The notes beneath the pieces were generated by a model, which saw only the letters and a program-made list of their open reading frames with translations, made no database searches and was not told where the DNA came from. Below, in pieces: positions 8,916 to 17,945 of a DNA stretch of 64,000 nucleotides (its first letter is position 1; each line of letters opens with the position of its first letter). This DNA comes from AG41 sp035943095 (lineage in GTDB: Bacteria > Gemmatimonadota > Gemmatimonadetes > Gemmatimonadales > GWC2-71-9). The stretch lies in the NCBI GenBank assembly GCA_035943095.1, contig DASZCN010000101.1:21724-85723 (forward strand), in the 5' to 3' direction. Position numbers and translations under genes: made by a program.

Positions 8916-10412
8916 TCACGGTTGTGCTGCCATGATCGGCGTGATGGTCAGCACGAGGGCGGTCGTGGTGTGGTTGTGTCGGGGATTGATGAGGCGCGCC
9001 AGCTTGTCCCCCAGGCTCGGCTCGACTGCGGCCACTGGTGTCAGCCGCGCGCGCAGGGCTCGTTCCAGCAATCGCGTGTCCATCGCAGCGGCGTCGCTGT
9101 AGAGAACCAGGTAGTTGGGTCGCGGGCTCGCCGAGCGCGCCGGCGCCGCCTCCCGCGCGACGGCGTCACGGTCTTTGAGCACGAACACCGGGGGCCGGGG
9201 CCGGCCCAGATAATAGTCTGGGACCCAGAACGTGTAGGCGAACTCGGCCACCACCACTCCCGTGGCGTTATGGCGGCGTTGCACACGCACCAGCGGCTCG
9301 ACGCGATCCTTCTTTCCGTAGGAGAACAGCCCGACAACGAGCAGCGGCGTGTTCAAGGCGGCGAAATACACCCACGAGCAACGGTATGCCCTTGTCCACC
9401 CCCGACGCGCGAACCAGTCCCGCACGTATGGCATCCCCATGGCGCCGAGGATCAGAAGGGCCGGGAGCACTGGCAGGAGAAAACGCTCCTGCTTGTTCGG
9501 GACCAGGCTCGTGCCGACGAAGAACGCCAGGGTCGGAATGCCGAGGAGCGGGAACACCCGGACCCCGCGGATCGCGGCCGCCAGGAAGAGGAGGGAGAAC
9601 GGCGGGAGCAAGATGAAAACGAGGGTCCCAAGGTACTTCCAGGGCGGGCCCTGGGGGTAATCCCCCCCGATCCCGGCTCGGTGGCGCGCGGTCTCAAGGA
9701 AGTAGTACCACGGATCGCCGTTGATCACCGCGCTGCTCCATGTCTGCAGCCCGAAGACGGCGAGCAAGCCCAGGACGAAGAACGCCTTGTGGAATCGCGG
9801 CGCGGGCCGCCACAGGGTCATGACGGCGAACGCCAGCACGAACGGGAGAGCGGGGAATCGCAGTAACAGCGTAGTCATGATGGCCGCCCCCGAGAGAAAC
9901 GACCACAACTCCGCACGGCGGTCCGCGTCGTCCGCCTTGAGCAGCCACCAACAACCCGCCAGCAGCGGGACCTGGCACGCCGCTTCTTCGAACTGATGCA
10001 CAGACGTGACGGGCAGCAGGTAGAAAGCCGCCACGAGAAGCCCGCCCAGGAGCGCGACGTCCTTACCCCCGACGCGCTCGAGGATTCGCCAGGCGAAGTA
10101 CACGCCGAGCACCGCGCCGGCGGCGTGGATCAGCCGCACCACGAGCATCTCGACGGTGGGCGAGGTGTTTCCAAGGGCTCGCAGCGCGTCCATGACGAGC
10201 GCGACGCTACCGGGATACAGGATCGAACGCTTGTAGTCGTGGGGGAGCGGGATGCCGCTAGCGAGACGGTCCGCCGTGTCGACGAGGACCAGGTGGTCGT
10301 CTATCGTGAGGAAGCCTTGGCTGAAGATGGCCGCGACGAGCCGGAGCGCGGCGGCGAGGATCAAGACGGCGAGGAGCGGGTGCTCCTCCACCGTGCGCCG
10401 GACCGCCGTCAA
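8916..10412 (-). CDS. Integral membrane glycosyltransferase (GT-C fold, GPI-mannosyltransferase-like)
   Basis: A ~498-residue polytopic membrane protein with about ten hydrophobic helices. The first helix (LLAVLILAAALRLVAAIF) is followed by an acidic loop TIDDHLVLVDTADRL, matching the GT-C pattern in which an Asp-rich first periplasmic loop is catalytic. Later loops include VTSVHQFEEAACQVP and NKQERFLLPVLPALLILG, typical of Alg9/PIG-B-like enzymes that use polyprenyl-phosphate sugars. The start is taken as TTG at 10412, overlapping the stop of the upstream GT4 gene (TTGA); a GTG at 10391 is an alternative. It is convergent with the truncated gene. Confidence 0.8.
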   Translation of the reverse strand: MTAVRRTVEEHPLLAVLILAAALRLVAAIFSQGFLTIDDHLVLVDTADRLASGIPLPHDYKRSILYPGSVALVMDALRALGNTSPTVEMLVVRLIHAAGAVLGVYFAWRILERVGGKDVALLGGLLVAAFYLLPVTSVHQFEEAACQVPLLAGCWWLLKADDADRRAELWSFLSGAAIMTTLLLRFPALPFVLAFAVMTLWRPAPRFHKAFFVLGLLAVFGLQTWSSAVINGDPWYYFLETARHRAGIGGDYPQGPPWKYLGTLVFILLPPFSLLFLAAAIRGVRVFPLLGIPTLAFFVGTSLVPNKQERFLLPVLPALLILGAMGMPYVRDWFARRGWTRAYRCSWVYFAALNTPLLVVGLFSYGKKDRVEPLVRVQRRHNATGVVVAEFAYTFWVPDYYLGRPRPPVFVLKDRDAVAREAAPARSASPRPNYLVLYSDAAAMDTRLLERALRARLTPVAAVEPSLGDKLARLINPRHNHTTTALVLTITPIMAAQP

Positions 10413-11338
10413 GCGGAGCCCGGCGGCAGCGTGCCCGTCTCGAGCAAACAGCGGTACATGCGCAGGTACTCGTCCGCCATCACCAGGTGCGTGAAGAACC
10501 GCTCGGCGCGCGCCCGGCACGCACCGGGGTCGCGGGTGTGGATGGTCGCAGCCGCCGCAATCATCTCGTCCATGGTGTCGCATAACGCGCCCACCTCGGG
10601 CGTGATGAGCTCCGGCAGCGCGCCCCGTCGCGTGCCGAGCACCGGCGTGCCCGACAGCAACGCCTCGATGGTCACGAGGCCGAACGGCTCATCCCATTCC
10701 GCGGGATTCCAGAGACAACGGGCGCGCGCGAGCAATGCGGCCTTTGTGGTGCCATCCACCTCACCGACGTACTTGATCGACCCCGTGAAGCTGGGCCGCC
10801 ACCCGCCCGCGACGATCAAGCGATGGCCCGTGTGCTTCGCGGCCTCGACCGCCCAGTGGTAGCCCTTCGCGCTATGCAGTTTCCCCAGGAACAGGTCGTA
10901 CTGCGTGCTTCGCTTGGGGTAGCGGCGGAACATGTATTCCGCGGGGTTCAAGCCGTTGTAGACGAACGTTTCGCTCCCATGGCGGCGCGCATGATCGCGC
11001 GAGAGGAAGATCGCATTCGGATAGGGTGGCGAGCCGGGCTTCAGGTTGCGGTGAATCGTCTGGATGAAGGGGGCCGCCGTCGGGCCGCGCTTCAGAGGGA
11101 AATGGGCGTGGACGATATCGGCGTCGCCTGGCACATAGGGGGCGAGCCCTCCGTCGTCGAACCTGCGCGGAGGAACCTCGACCACTTTCCCCGCCGGAAC
11201 GCGCGTGCCGGGTGGCGCGAGGAGCGTGACGCGATGCCCCAGCGCCGCGAGCCCCTGGACGAGCGCCACGACGACGCGCTCCGGGCCGCCGTAACCCTTC
11301 GCCGGCAATGGCTGATGGGAGGCGACGACGACGTGCAT
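10409..11338 (-). CDS. Glycosyltransferase family 4
   Basis: A 309-residue GT-B retaining transferase. The N-terminal domain opens MHVVVASHQPLPAKGYGG with a Gly-rich acceptor loop. The C-terminal domain carries the donor-site motif EWDEPFGLVTIEALLSGTPVLG, where the E-x7-E pair is the usual signature. It lacks a membrane segment. It lies 16 bases downstream of the FkbM methyltransferase and overlaps the membrane glycosyltransferase behind it, forming a three-gene minus-strand glycan operon. The sugar transferred is unknown. Confidence 0.85.
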   Translation of the reverse strand: MHVVVASHQPLPAKGYGGPERVVVALVQGLAALGHRVTLLAPPGTRVPAGKVVEVPPRRFDDGGLAPYVPGDADIVHAHFPLKRGPTAAPFIQTIHRNLKPGSPPYPNAIFLSRDHARRHGSETFVYNGLNPAEYMFRRYPKRSTQYDLFLGKLHSAKGYHWAVEAAKHTGHRLIVAGGWRPSFTGSIKYVGEVDGTTKAALLARARCLWNPAEWDEPFGLVTIEALLSGTPVLGTRRGALPELITPEVGALCDTMDEMIAAAATIHTRDPGACRARAERFFTHLVMADEYLRMYRCLLETGTLPPGSA

Positions 11339-11354
11339 GCGCCCAACAAGATAA

Positions 11355-12239
11355 CTACCGCGCGGGGACGGCGAATACGTCGTAGACGTTCCACCGCATC
11401 AGGTTCTCCGGTGTGATGAGCTCGCCCGGGAACTCGCCCTGGCTCTCGATGCGATGTACGGTATACCCGTGGCCCACCAGAAAATCGTACAGGTTCCGCC
11501 GGTAGCCCGGTGTGGACTTTCGGAGACTGAACATTTCGACCTGAAGGAAGGGCCGCTGTGCTCGGACCAGCTCCTCGAGAGTCTCGAGAATAGCCAGGTC
11601 GAATCCTTCTGCATCTACCTTGATGAAACGAAGCCGCGAGATGAGGTCGGGGTGGCTCCGGCGGAGGAAGCCCGGCAGGTTCTTGCCCTCCACCTGCACC
11701 TTGAAGGCACTGCCGTGCGTCCACCGACTCATCCCCTCGTGAAACCCTCCGTTGCAATACCCCTCCTCTCCGTACTGGAACTCGTACCGCCCGTCCTCGC
11801 GCATCGCGGCGAACATCAGAGGTAATATCCGCATCTTCGCGAGGTTGAGGCCGGCGTTGCGCTCGAGCACGGGGAACACGTATGGGTTCGGCTCGAGCGC
11901 CAACACGAGCCCGGATGGTCCCACCGCCAGCGCGATTGGGATGGTGGTGTCGCCGGTGTGGGCGCCGATGTCGATGGCCACGTCTCCCTCGCGCAGGAAC
12001 CGGCGGAGTTGATCGGCGACTCCCTGGATCTGCGGCGCAGACACTCGGTAGGCGCCGGGGTGCAGCCACCGCGCGATCTCGACGCGCCCATCGGTCGGGA
12101 GGTCGTGCGACTCGATGACCAAGCCGAAGGTCTGCGGTTTCGGTTTGAGGCCGAGCAGGTAGATGAATTCCTTGGCTTTCAGGAGGCCGCGCCCTCGTGT
12201 GTGATCGAACACATAACATGCGGAACCAGCCCGCTCCAT
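11355..12239 (-). CDS. FkbM family SAM-dependent methyltransferase
   Basis: A 294-residue protein with the class I methyltransferase motif VAIDIGAHTGDTTIPIAL around residues 85-102, followed by LALEPNPYVFPVLERNAGLN, and the later FIKVDAEGFDLAILETLEEL, which is the FkbM-domain hallmark. FkbM enzymes O-methylate small molecules and sugars. In a glycosyltransferase cluster the likely substrate is a glycan residue (capping or decoration), an inference. It starts the minus-strand glycan operon and is divergent from the GT4 gene at 12274, with a 34-base gap that must hold both promoters or extend into coding sequence. Confidence 0.87.
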   Translation of the reverse strand: MERAGSACYVFDHTRGRGLLKAKEFIYLLGLKPKPQTFGLVIESHDLPTDGRVEIARWLHPGAYRVSAPQIQGVADQLRRFLREGDVAIDIGAHTGDTTIPIALAVGPSGLVLALEPNPYVFPVLERNAGLNLAKMRILPLMFAAMREDGRYEFQYGEEGYCNGGFHEGMSRWTHGSAFKVQVEGKNLPGFLRRSHPDLISRLRFIKVDAEGFDLAILETLEELVRAQRPFLQVEMFSLRKSTPGYRRNLYDFLVGHGYTVHRIESQGEFPGELITPENLMRWNVYDVFAVPAR

Positions 12240-12273
12240 GGAAAGGCGAACATCGAGCCACTAGCTTCGGACC

Positions 12274-13389
12274 ATGCGAGACCGGGCGCTCACGATCCTC
12301 CAACTCACGCATCAGGGGGGCGCGTCCGGCTCTACCATGATGATCGCGAACCTGAGCCGGCAGCTGGCGCTGCGCGGCCATCGCGTCCTCGTGGGGTGTC
12401 CGGCCGGCACGAGGCTCGCGGGGCTCGCCCGCGATGCGGGATTGGACGTCGTGCCGCTCGATTTTCGTCGGCTGGCGCCGCTCTCCCATGCCCTGGGGGC
12501 GGTACTCGAACGTGAGCGGGTGGACGTAGTCAACTCGAACGCCACGCGCGACCGCCGTGCGCTGACGTGGCTGCGCTGGCGGCGACGCCTCCGGCGCCCG
12601 TTCGTCGTGACACGTCACACCATGCCCCTCACGTCGCCCGCGGAGCTTCTGGCAGTAGGACTCTCGGCCGACCGCACGATCGCCGTGAGCCGGGCCGTGG
12701 CACGCGCCCTCCGACGGCGGCTGCACCCCGGCGCGCGGTTGCGCGTCGTGCCGAATGGCATCGACCTGACGCGCGTGCGCGCCGCGCCGTCCGAGAAGGA
12801 TCTTGCCGACGCCCGCGCCGCCCTGGGGGACGTCGGGGGGGGGGACCGCGGGGGCCGGCCTGTGGTACTCGTCCTGGCGCGTCGCAAAGATCAGCACATC
12901 CTGCTCAAGAGCCTTGGGGCGCTGGAACACCCGGTCGTCGTCGCGTGCGTGGGGATCGACGGCGACGCGGAGCTGCGCGCCCTCGAGCGCGGCGTCCCCA
13001 CGCGCCATCGCGTCGTCTACGTGCCGTTCACCGACCGGCCGCTCGCCTTCTGCCGCCTGGCCGCGATCTCTGCCCTGCCATCCCGCATCGAAGGCCTGTC
13101 CATCGCGCTGCTCGAGACCATGGCCCTCGGATTGCCGGCGGTGGCGTCGCGGGCGGGGGGCAACCCGGATGTCATCACGTCCGAGGAGACCGGCGTGCTC
13201 GTTCCCCCGCTCGACCCGCTGGCCTGGGCCGGCGCGCTCGACCGCGTGTTGGGGGATCGTGCGTTCGCACAGCGGATCGCGCGCGCGGGCCGCGATCTCG
13301 TGGAGCGTGAATTCACGCTCGAGTCCGCCGCCGAACGGACCGAGGCCGTGTACCGTGAGGCAGTGGAACGGCGGCGCGCGCTCGATTGA
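12274..13389 (+). CDS. Glycosyltransferase family 4
   Basis: A 371-residue GT-B transferase opening MRDRALTILQLTHQGGASGS, with a Gly-rich loop, a VVPNGID linker segment (about residue 157) and the donor motif SRIEGLSIALLETMALGLPAVAS with the E-x7-E pair. A glycine/aspartate run around residue 190 (GDVGGGDRGG) comes from a G-rich tract at 12830-12850 and may be a variable surface loop. It heads a plus-strand operon of three to four glycosyltransferases; its stop overlaps the next start (TTGA). Confidence 0.87.
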   Translation: MRDRALTILQLTHQGGASGSTMMIANLSRQLALRGHRVLVGCPAGTRLAGLARDAGLDVVPLDFRRLAPLSHALGAVLERERVDVVNSNATRDRRALTWLRWRRRLRRPFVVTRHTMPLTSPAELLAVGLSADRTIAVSRAVARALRRRLHPGARLRVVPNGIDLTRVRAAPSEKDLADARAALGDVGGGDRGGRPVVLVLARRKDQHILLKSLGALEHPVVVACVGIDGDAELRALERGVPTRHRVVYVPFTDRPLAFCRLAAISALPSRIEGLSIALLETMALGLPAVASRAGGNPDVITSEETGVLVPPLDPLAWAGALDRVLGDRAFAQRIARAGRDLVEREFTLESAAERTEAVYREAVERRRALD

Positions 13390-14561
13390 ATCCCACGCTC
13401 GTCCTCGCCCTCAACTTCCCGCCGTTCGGGGGCGGTATCGCGCGCATGATCGGCGAGATCACTGCCCGCTACCCGGCGGACGGCGTGGTGGTATCGACGG
13501 GCACGTGGCCGGGAAGCGAGGCCAGCGACGCCCGCTTTCGCCAGACCGTCGACCGTGTGCCGGTAGGCGCCAAGCGGCTGCGTACGGTGAACGGCCTGGT
13601 CCGCTGGACCCGGCGCGCCGGCGCGCTCGTGCGTCGCACCGCGCCCGCCTTCGCGTGGTGCGACGAGGTCAAACCCGCCGGGTACGCGGCGGCGTGGCTG
13701 AACGCGCGCCAGGGTCTGCCGTTCGGGGTGCTCGCGCATGGAGCGGATTTCCTGCTGCTGCAGGCGAAGATCGGTCGCTCCGCGTTCAAGCGCTGGACCG
13801 CGTCCCGGATACTGCGGCGCTGCGCCGTGGTCGTCACCAACAGCCACTGGAGCGCCGCTCTCGTCCGCTCGGTTCTCGAGTCGCTCCACCTTCCCGGCCT
13901 CGCCGCCGACGTGCGCGTCGTGCACCTCGGCACGACGCCGGCCCGGTTCAACCCGGACGTGGACGCCGGCCCCGTGCGCCAGAAGTACGGACTCGACGGC
14001 GGTCCGTGGCTCCTGACGGTCGCGCGCCTCGACCATCACAAGGGGATCGACACGGTGATCCGCGCCCTACCGGCGGTCCGTGCGGCGTTCCCGGCGGCGC
14101 GCTACGTGGTGGCGGGCATCGGGAGCCGCAAGGAGACCCTGGAACAGCTCGTCGCCGAGCTGCGGTTGGGGGATGCCGTGCGGCTGCTGGGCTTCGTTCC
14201 CGACGAGGACTTGCCGGCGCTCTATAACGCGGCCGACCTGTTCGTGCTCGCGTCGCGCCGCTACGACTTGCTCGTAGAAGGCTTTGGCATCGCGGTGGTC
14301 GAGGCGTCGGCCTCCGGCCTTCCAGTCATCGGGAGCCGGTCCGGAGGCATTCCGGAAGCCGTTCGGGAAGGAGTCACCGGCCTGATCATCGAGCCCGACG
14401 ATCCCGGCGCGGTGGCGGCGGCGGCGATCCGGTTGCTCGGCGACGCGTCGCTCCGGCAGGGGATGGGCCGCGCCGGCCGCGTGGCCGTGGAAGAGTACTA
14501 CAACTGGGATCGGGTGGCGGCCGACCTGATCCGGATCGACTGGGAGTTCCGCCGGTCCTGA
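13386..14561 (+). CDS. Glycosyltransferase family 4, paralogue 1
   Basis: A 391-residue GT-B enzyme. The start is TTG at 13386, which overlaps the preceding stop and puts LVLALNFPPFGGGIARM at the N-terminus. It has VKPAGYAAAWL, LDHHKGIDTVIRALP and donor motif VEGFGIAVVEASASGLPVIG. It is closely related along its whole length to the next gene (same FPP.GGGIAR, VKPAGY, HKGIDTVI.ALPA, VEGFGIA.VEASA blocks), so the two arose by duplication. A capsular or O-antigen role is inferred. Confidence 0.87.
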   Translation: MNPTLVLALNFPPFGGGIARMIGEITARYPADGVVVSTGTWPGSEASDARFRQTVDRVPVGAKRLRTVNGLVRWTRRAGALVRRTAPAFAWCDEVKPAGYAAAWLNARQGLPFGVLAHGADFLLLQAKIGRSAFKRWTASRILRRCAVVVTNSHWSAALVRSVLESLHLPGLAADVRVVHLGTTPARFNPDVDAGPVRQKYGLDGGPWLLTVARLDHHKGIDTVIRALPAVRAAFPAARYVVAGIGSRKETLEQLVAELRLGDAVRLLGFVPDEDLPALYNAADLFVLASRRYDLLVEGFGIAVVEASASGLPVIGSRSGGIPEAVREGVTGLIIEPDDPGAVAAAAIRLLGDASLRQGMGRAGRVAVEEYYNWDRVAADLIRIDWEFRRS

Positions 14562-14615
14562 TCCTCGGTTAGCATTCGCAAAGCGCATGCATCCGCTCGC
14601 TCCGGCTCTCCCGCG

Positions 14616-15800
14616 ATGACCACGCTGCTTCTGGCGCAGGATTTTCCTCCAATGGGCGGGGGCATCGCCCGCCTGCACGGCGAGCTCGCGAAGCGCTACC
14701 CTCGCGGCGAGCTGGTCGTGTCCACGCCGGCCGATCCCGACGCCGCCGAGGTCGACGCCGGGCTCGGTGTCATCGTGGATCGACTCCCGATCGGCGCCCG
14801 CCGGACCAAGACACTCACCGGCTTGCTGCTTTGGTCCCGGCGTGCCGCGAGCCTCGCGCGCCAGCACCGCGCCCGGTTCGTGCATTGCGGGAATGTGAAG
14901 CCCGCGGGATATCCGGCGCGCTGGGTGTTCGAGCGCCTGCGGGTGCCCTATAGCTTGTTCCTTTACGGTGCCGACCTGTTGAGCGAGCAACACAAGATCC
15001 GCCAGTCTCCCCTGAAGCGCCGCATCGCCCGCGCCATTTTCGGCGGAGCCAAGGTGCTCCTCCCGATCAGCAACTGGACGCGTGACCTCGCCATGACGTT
15101 GCTCGGCGAGCTGGGAATCGACTCGGGCGGCACACGGATGCGCGTCATGCCGCTCGGCACCGATCCCGTGCACTTCCGTCCCGGTGTCGATCCTGGTGCG
15201 CTACGGACGAGGTTCGGGCTTCCCGACGGTGATACGCGATGGCTGGTGACGGTGGCTCGGCTCCAGCGGCACAAAGGCATCGACACGGTCATCCAGGCGC
15301 TTCCGGCGATTCTCGCCGGCGCACCGGACGTGCGGTACGCGGTGGCCGGCAGTGGGCCCGACCGCGAGCGATTGGAGCGGTTGGCGGAGCAGGTCGGCGT
15401 CAGGCATTGCGTGAGGTTTCTCGGCGCGGTGGACGACCAGGATCTTCCGGCGCTCTACAACCTGGGCTCGGTGTACGTCGGCGCTTCGCGTCGCTCGGAG
15501 CGACTGGGGGTGGAGGGGTTTGGGATCGCGCTGGTCGAAGCGTCGGCATGCGGCCTGCCGGTCGTCGCCGCCAACTCGGGCGGGATTCCCGACGCGGTGC
15601 GCGAAGGGGAGACTGGCTTCCTCGTCCCCCCCGAGGAGCCCGCGGCCTTCGCCGCAGCGATCTGCCGCCTGCTCGCGGACCCGGCGACCGGCAAGCGGAT
15701 CGGACAGAACGGTCGCCGCGCGGTGGAGAGCTACTTCAATTGGGATCGCGTGGTGCGAGATCTCCGCGACGTCGAGTCGCAGGCCCTCGCCACTCCTTGA
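14616..15800 (+). CDS. Glycosyltransferase family 4, paralogue 2
   Basis: A 394-residue GT-B transferase, the tandem paralogue of the preceding gene. It opens MTTLLLAQDFPPMGGGIARL and contains VKPAGYPARWVF, ARLQRHKGIDTVIQALPAI and VEGFGIALVEASACGLPVV. Compared with paralogue 1 it differs in the acceptor-domain loops (for example YGADLLSEQHKI versus HGADFLLLQAKI), which suggests related but distinct acceptors. A 54-base gap separates the two. The frame ends 44 bases before the next glycosyltransferase, so the operon continues. Confidence 0.87.
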   Translation: MTTLLLAQDFPPMGGGIARLHGELAKRYPRGELVVSTPADPDAAEVDAGLGVIVDRLPIGARRTKTLTGLLLWSRRAASLARQHRARFVHCGNVKPAGYPARWVFERLRVPYSLFLYGADLLSEQHKIRQSPLKRRIARAIFGGAKVLLPISNWTRDLAMTLLGELGIDSGGTRMRVMPLGTDPVHFRPGVDPGALRTRFGLPDGDTRWLVTVARLQRHKGIDTVIQALPAILAGAPDVRYAVAGSGPDRERLERLAEQVGVRHCVRFLGAVDDQDLPALYNLGSVYVGASRRSERLGVEGFGIALVEASACGLPVVAANSGGIPDAVREGETGFLVPPEEPAAFAAAICRLLADPATGKRIGQNGRRAVESYFNWDRVVRDLRDVESQALATP

Positions 15801-15844
15801 GCCGCTTCATCAGCCGTCGCTCTTGACCGGGCGGCCGGCTCGAC

Positions 15845-16807
15845 ATGCTCGACATCCGCTGGTTTGCGCCGAACGAACACTGCGCGCTCGTGGTGCCTCG
15901 CTTGCAGGCCCGCGGCGTATCGATCGCCCTGGATGGCGGCGAACCTGCGCGTCTGGCGATCGCGATGGACGCGCGGGTGGCCGCCGCCGCGTACACGTAT
16001 GCCCGCCGGGTCGGTTGCCCGCTGATCCATTATGTGTGGGATCTCCCGCCCTGGAGGCTGGGCGACGGTCGTCCCGACTGGGTGTGGCACGTGTTTGGCC
16101 GGTTTTTGCGGGTCCCACGCATCGGGCGGCGCTACCCGGAGCGGAAGGGCTATTACAGCCGGCTCAAGTTCGTCGCATCCCGCGCTCGGGAGGTGTGGGT
16201 GCCGAGCGCATATACGGCGGGGAGCGTCGCAGCGCGGTTCGACGTGACGTGTCGGCGCGTGCCGTTCTGTTTCGATTCGGACCGCTTCACGCCCGCTTCC
16301 GCGACCCGCACGCGCGGGCTGCTCAGCGTGTCGCGGCTCACCCCGCAGAAGAACCATGCGGCGGTGATTCGCGCCGCCGCTCGGTTCGGGCCCGCTCTCG
16401 CGGTCCGCGTAGTAGGAAGCGGCCCCGAGCGCGACGGGCTCGAGCGGCTCGCCCGTGAGCTGCGGGTGCCCTGCACGATCGAGTCCGGGCTTTCGGAGGG
16501 GGAAATGGTGAGCGCGTATTGCAGCGCGGACGTCGTCGTCTGCCCGAGCCGGTTCGAGGGGTTCGGGCTCACGCCGATGGAGGCCATCGCCTGCGCCGCG
16601 CCGGTCGTGGTCTCCGACATCCCGCCCCATCGCGAATTCCTCGGCGACACGCCTCACTACTTCACGCTGGATGACGACGACAGCCTGGTGCAGGCGATCG
16701 CCGCCGCGCGCACGGGGCGGCCGCCGTCACCGGCGGTCTTGGAAAGCGTGTCGATCGACGCGGCCGCGGATCGCTTCGCTGCCGGTCTCGCTCCCTACCT
16801 GCGGTAG
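15845..16807 (+). CDS. Glycosyltransferase family 1/4
   Basis: A 320-residue GT-B transferase with a shortened N-terminal domain (MLDIRWFAPNEHCALVVPRL), a SVSRLTPQKNHAAVIRAAA block that begins the donor domain, and the donor motif RFEGFGLTPMEAIACAAPVVVS followed by DIPPHREFLGD. It ends the plus-strand glycosyltransferase series and converges on the patatin gene nine bases later. Family assignment is secure; substrate unknown. Confidence 0.85.
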   Translation: MLDIRWFAPNEHCALVVPRLQARGVSIALDGGEPARLAIAMDARVAAAAYTYARRVGCPLIHYVWDLPPWRLGDGRPDWVWHVFGRFLRVPRIGRRYPERKGYYSRLKFVASRAREVWVPSAYTAGSVAARFDVTCRRVPFCFDSDRFTPASATRTRGLLSVSRLTPQKNHAAVIRAAARFGPALAVRVVGSGPERDGLERLARELRVPCTIESGLSEGEMVSAYCSADVVVCPSRFEGFGLTPMEAIACAAPVVVSDIPPHREFLGDTPHYFTLDDDDSLVQAIAAARTGRPPSPAVLESVSIDAAADRFAAGLAPYLR

Positions 16808-16816
16808 GAGGCGATC

Positions 16817-17899
16817 TTAGCCCGCGGCGCCCGCCGCGCGCGAAGTGGCCACGGGCCGCGCGCTGATCGCGTAGGTGGGACAGTGGCGGATGAAGCCCCC
16901 GTCGATCGGGGACCATTCCTGATCGGGACGCGTGACGACCGCTTTCCCCTCCGCATCCAGCACGAACATGCCGGGTGGCGCCTGTACCAGACATGCGCCG
17001 CAACCGATGCAGCGCTCGCGCTGGACCCGAACGGTCACGGGCCGGCGCGGATACACGCCGCCGTCCCCCAGCGCGGGCCATTCCTCCGGCCGGTCGAGCG
17101 CGGCGGCCGTCGCGCGGTAGCCTTCTTCCACGACTTCGCGCAGATGATCGAACGAGTCGAACGGGATGTGCTCGACGCGCGGGTGCACGTAGTAGATGGG
17201 CGGCGTGGTCCAGTCCCGCAGCCGCAGCTCGAGCAGGGCCTGCATGGCGATCTCGGTGGCGCGTGCGAACACGGCGGCGAATCCTTCTTCCTGCGTGTCC
17301 GCGCGGAACGCGTTCGAGGCGGAAACGTCCACCGCGAGGATGAGATCGGCGCCGAGGATGCGGGCCGTTCCCACCGGGAGGTTGTCCACGGTCGCGCCGT
17401 CGACGTAGAAGCGACCGCGGATCTCCCGGGGTGGCAGGTAGCCCGGCAAGGCGCAGGACGCGAACACCGCGTCGCCTACCGGCACCTCGTCGAGGCCGTC
17501 CAGGCCCCAGAACACCTGCATCCCCGAGTTGACGTCGACAGTGTTCACGATGAGGGGGTGCCGCAAGTCCTGGAACGTCACGTTGCCCACCAGCTTCTGG
17601 ATCAACAGATCGAGCGGATCCCGCCGGAACAGGGCGGGGGACCGCATGCGCTTGAACGCCATGTCGGCGTGCGCCACGGCGAAGATGTCCTTGCGTCGCA
17701 GGGCCACCGCGATGTCGCGCAGCTCGGCGATGCTCCGACCCGCCGACCACGCGGCACCGACGAGCGCGCCCACGCTCGTACCGACGATCTGCGCCGGCAC
17801 GAGCCCGCGCTCGGTGAGCGCCTGCAGCACGCCGACATGGGCGAGGCCCTTCATGCCGCCGCCGCCCAACACGAGTGTGAATCGCGTCTGGGTGTTCAC
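16817..17899 (-). CDS. Patatin-like phospholipase fused to a C-terminal ferredoxin domain
   Basis: A ~360-residue protein. Residues ~8-280 form a patatin/RssA-type lipid acyl hydrolase: oxyanion motif LGGGGMKGLAHVGVL, nucleophile in GTSVGALVG, and the catalytic Asp in YVDGATVDN. After about residue 285 a small iron-sulfur module follows: RERCIGCGACLVQAP, then, after a beta-rich stretch, HCPTYAI. This CxxCxxC...C arrangement could hold one [4Fe-4S] or [3Fe-4S] cluster. GTG at 17899 is preferred because the ATG at 17992 would place coding sequence over the divergent permease start and lacks family similarity. The role of the ferredoxin part is unknown. Confidence 0.85.
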   Translation of the reverse strand: MNTQTRFTLVLGGGGMKGLAHVGVLQALTERGLVPAQIVGTSVGALVGAAWSAGRSIAELRDIAVALRRKDIFAVAHADMAFKRMRSPALFRRDPLDLLIQKLVGNVTFQDLRHPLIVNTVDVNSGMQVFWGLDGLDEVPVGDAVFASCALPGYLPPREIRGRFYVDGATVDNLPVGTARILGADLILAVDVSASNAFRADTQEEGFAAVFARATEIAMQALLELRLRDWTTPPIYYVHPRVEHIPFDSFDHLREVVEEGYRATAAALDRPEEWPALGDGGVYPRRPVTVRVQRERCIGCGACLVQAPPGMFVLDAEGKAVVTRPDQEWSPIDGGFIRHCPTYAISARPVATSRAAGAAG

Positions 17900-17945
17900 G
17901 TGATTCGCCGCTTGCCCGGGAGGTGAGCTTCCGAGTAACGTAGTC

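Noticed and set aside
12830..12850. Frameshift at the G run in the GT4 gene
   Set aside because: The frame is open and family blocks match on both sides in the same frame; it is a loop insertion.
13017..14039. Long minus-strand open frame (340 codons) opposite glycosyltransferase genes
   Set aside because: GC-rich antisense shadow; composition and motifs fit only the plus-strand glycosyltransferases.
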